Source: Apibacter raozihei (GTDB taxonomy: Bacteria; Bacteroidota; Bacteroidia; Flavobacteriales; Weeksellaceae). Taken from it: a stretch of DNA of 64,000 nucleotides. Location of the stretch: positions 2,461,716-2,525,715 of the forward strand of contig NZ_CP034930.1 of the NCBI RefSeq assembly GCF_004014855.1, read 5' to 3'. Made by a program: the position numbers and the translations under genes. Each line of letters opens with the position of its first letter. Position 1 is the stretch's first letter. This document shows positions 62,987 to 64,000 of this stretch, in pieces. The notes below the pieces were generated by a model. The model did no database searches and was not told the DNA's origin. It saw nothing but the letters and a program-made list of their open reading frames with translations.

Positions 62987-63847
62987 ATGAAAAAAATATT
63001 AATCGTAACAGCAATAATATTCAACCTTGCCTCATGCATAGGTCAAAATGTAACTAATTATAAAAATATGACTATGAATAATTCCGAATTATACAAAAAA
63101 ATAGTGAATGTCGAGGTAAGTCTTTTTACACGAATAGAATCAATAAATCAGTTAAATTTATCAGAAAACAAAAAATTAACTATAAACGAACTAAAAAAAT
63201 TATTAAACAGACAGAAACCTGAACCACAACCAGATTTAATAGATTTTGATCCGGTTGCAGAGGAAAGAGTCATAGATATGCATCTTATAGGAGTTCTTAA
63301 TGCAATGGGAGATAAGTCAGAAAACTATAGGATTCCTAATTTAATATCTCAGGCAATTTCTTTTATGGCAGAATTTGGAGATGAGCGTAAGGAAGATGCA
63401 AAAGTTATAAAATCTATAAATGACAGTAAACTGATTGCTGAGATTATAGTTTTAACCCAAAGTACTACACCAACCATAGTAGAAAACGCTGTGGTTGTGC
63501 TGAATAATCTGGACCTACCCAATGCTCCGGTAGGAGGAGAAGTAAGCGCTATTCTATCTACTCAAAAAATTACGTTTAAATTTTCAAAGTTAAAAGAAGA
63601 GATGGAATTATATGTCAAAGAATCTCATGGAAAAATAGAATTATCCAAAGGGGTAAAACAAGTCATTGAAACCAATAATATTCAAAGAGGAGATGATATT
63701 AGTTTAGAAATGTCACTGGTTGGAATAATTCAAAAAATATTGCCGGTACATCATTTGGATTATTATGTAGAAAATGGTAAAATTATAATTTGTACCTATG
63801 CCGAAACTGCCGAAAGATGGCAAAAATGGTTGAAAGAAAATCCATAA
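62987..63847 (+). CDS. Lipoprotein downstream of DUF4280 effector, candidate immunity protein
   Basis: A 286-residue lipoprotein (MKKILIVTAIIFNLASC, lipobox LASC, Cys17), AT-rich like the 3' end of the preceding gene. Helical N-terminal half (ELYKKIVNVEVSLFTRIESINQL, DPVAEERVIDMHLIGVLNAMGDKSE). C-terminal segments KITFKFSKLKEEMELYVKESHGKIELS and DISLEMSLVGIIQKILPVHHLDYYVENGKIIICT resemble the secretin/TonB N-terminal (STN-like) fold, tentatively. It starts 13 bases after the DUF4280 stop. Position, export and compositional match with the effector tip suggest an immunity role, without direct proof. The sequence AGCTGAAAATG before it also precedes DUF2931 copy 1. Confidence 0.7.
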   Translation: MKKILIVTAIIFNLASCIGQNVTNYKNMTMNNSELYKKIVNVEVSLFTRIESINQLNLSENKKLTINELKKLLNRQKPEPQPDLIDFDPVAEERVIDMHLIGVLNAMGDKSENYRIPNLISQAISFMAEFGDERKEDAKVIKSINDSKLIAEIIVLTQSTTPTIVENAVVVLNNLDLPNAPVGGEVSAILSTQKITFKFSKLKEEMELYVKESHGKIELSKGVKQVIETNNIQRGDDISLEMSLVGIIQKILPVHHLDYYVENGKIIICTYAETAERWQKWLKENP

Positions 63848-63961
63848 ATTTTGTTAGAATATAAAAATACTTTACATTGAACAAATACTATGATTGATAG
63901 TTTTTTATCTGAAAATATACTAGTTTTACAGTTTCAATAGAAGGTAATTTATCTTACAAAT

Positions 63962-64000
63962 ATGAATATAAAAGGTCTATATCCGTACGAAAACCATTCT
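63962..64000 (+). CDS. Possible start of a further gene, cut by window end
   Basis: An ATG at 63962 opens a frame, MNIKGLYPYENH, that runs off the window after 13 codons. The 114 bases before it are AT-rich and contain nothing else recognised. Too short to identify. Confidence 0.25.
   Translation, partial: MNIKGLYPYENHS

Noticed and set aside
1-64000. CRISPR array, rRNA operon or complete insertion sequence
   Set aside because: No regularly spaced repeats, rRNA sequence or intact transposase with terminal repeats was seen on reading both strands. The only mobile-element trace is the integrase stub.

Overview
The window reads as a chromosome segment of an AT-rich member of the Bacteroidota, class Flavobacteriia. 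The evidence is a type IX secretion sorting tail (4789-6729), an Oar-like TonB-dependent receptor with a carboxypeptidase-regulatory plug (35765-38923), a DUF2723 membrane protein, a SurA-type chaperone pair, and repeated -7 promoter elements of the form TAnnTTTG about 19 to 27 bases before start codons. Shine-Dalgarno sequences are largely absent. The very low GC and the gene set would suit a small Weeksellaceae genome such as Apibacter, but that genus-level guess is inference only.

Layout. 1-4.6 kb: a 5'-truncated Maf pyrophosphatase, a degenerate HMG-CoA-lyase-like protein and two periplasmic SurA/PpiC chaperones. 4.8-21.1 kb: a T9SS-secreted protein, translation and RNA-modification genes (RlmL-like, RimO, AlaS), RlpA, an LLM flavin enzyme, an acyl-CoA ligase, the first GH3 protein, and RarA. 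21.2-24.2 kb: a leftward nitrosative-stress operon (Rrf2 regulator, RIC iron-sulfur repair protein, 12-TM haem-oxidase-like protein, azurin). 24.4-26 kb: a signal-less NlpC/P60-like hydrolase overlapping a YwqK-type lipoprotein, a candidate toxin-immunity pair. 26-34.9 kb: kinase, TatC, KdsD, RecQ, deoxynucleoside kinase, PrmA, ClpS. 35-42 kb: a TonB receptor-GDPD operon, EtfBA, and a carboxypeptidase-regulatory-like protein. 42-46.4 kb: a leftward surface-glycan operon (flippase, FkbM methyltransferase, two glycosyltransferases). 46.6-52.5 kb: the second GH3 protein, an outer-membrane barrel and a DUF2723 protein.

52.57-54.8 kb is an integration scar: tRNA-Arg(UCG), its terminator, the N-terminal stub of a tyrosine recombinase, a truncated opposing reading frame, a LolA-like gene, and a pseudogene with internal stops. 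An 11-bp copy of the tRNA 3' end (CTCCGCGGTCA) recurs at 54400-54410.

54.8-63.85 kb is a rightward type VI secretion effector cassette. It holds VgrG, two tandem and patchily diverged DUF2931 lipoproteins, a Tle1-type phospholipase (DUF2235), an unrecognised 262-residue protein overlapping both neighbours, a DUF4280 (PAAR-like) protein with an unrecognised C-terminal extension, and a lipoprotein. From about 56.76 to 62.3 kb the DNA is visibly richer in G and C than the rest of the window, then returns to AT-rich part-way through the DUF4280 gene. This suggests a horizontally acquired, modular weapon cassette whose last effector tip and cognate lipoprotein were exchanged separately. That tip and its partner are the best candidates here for something undescribed.
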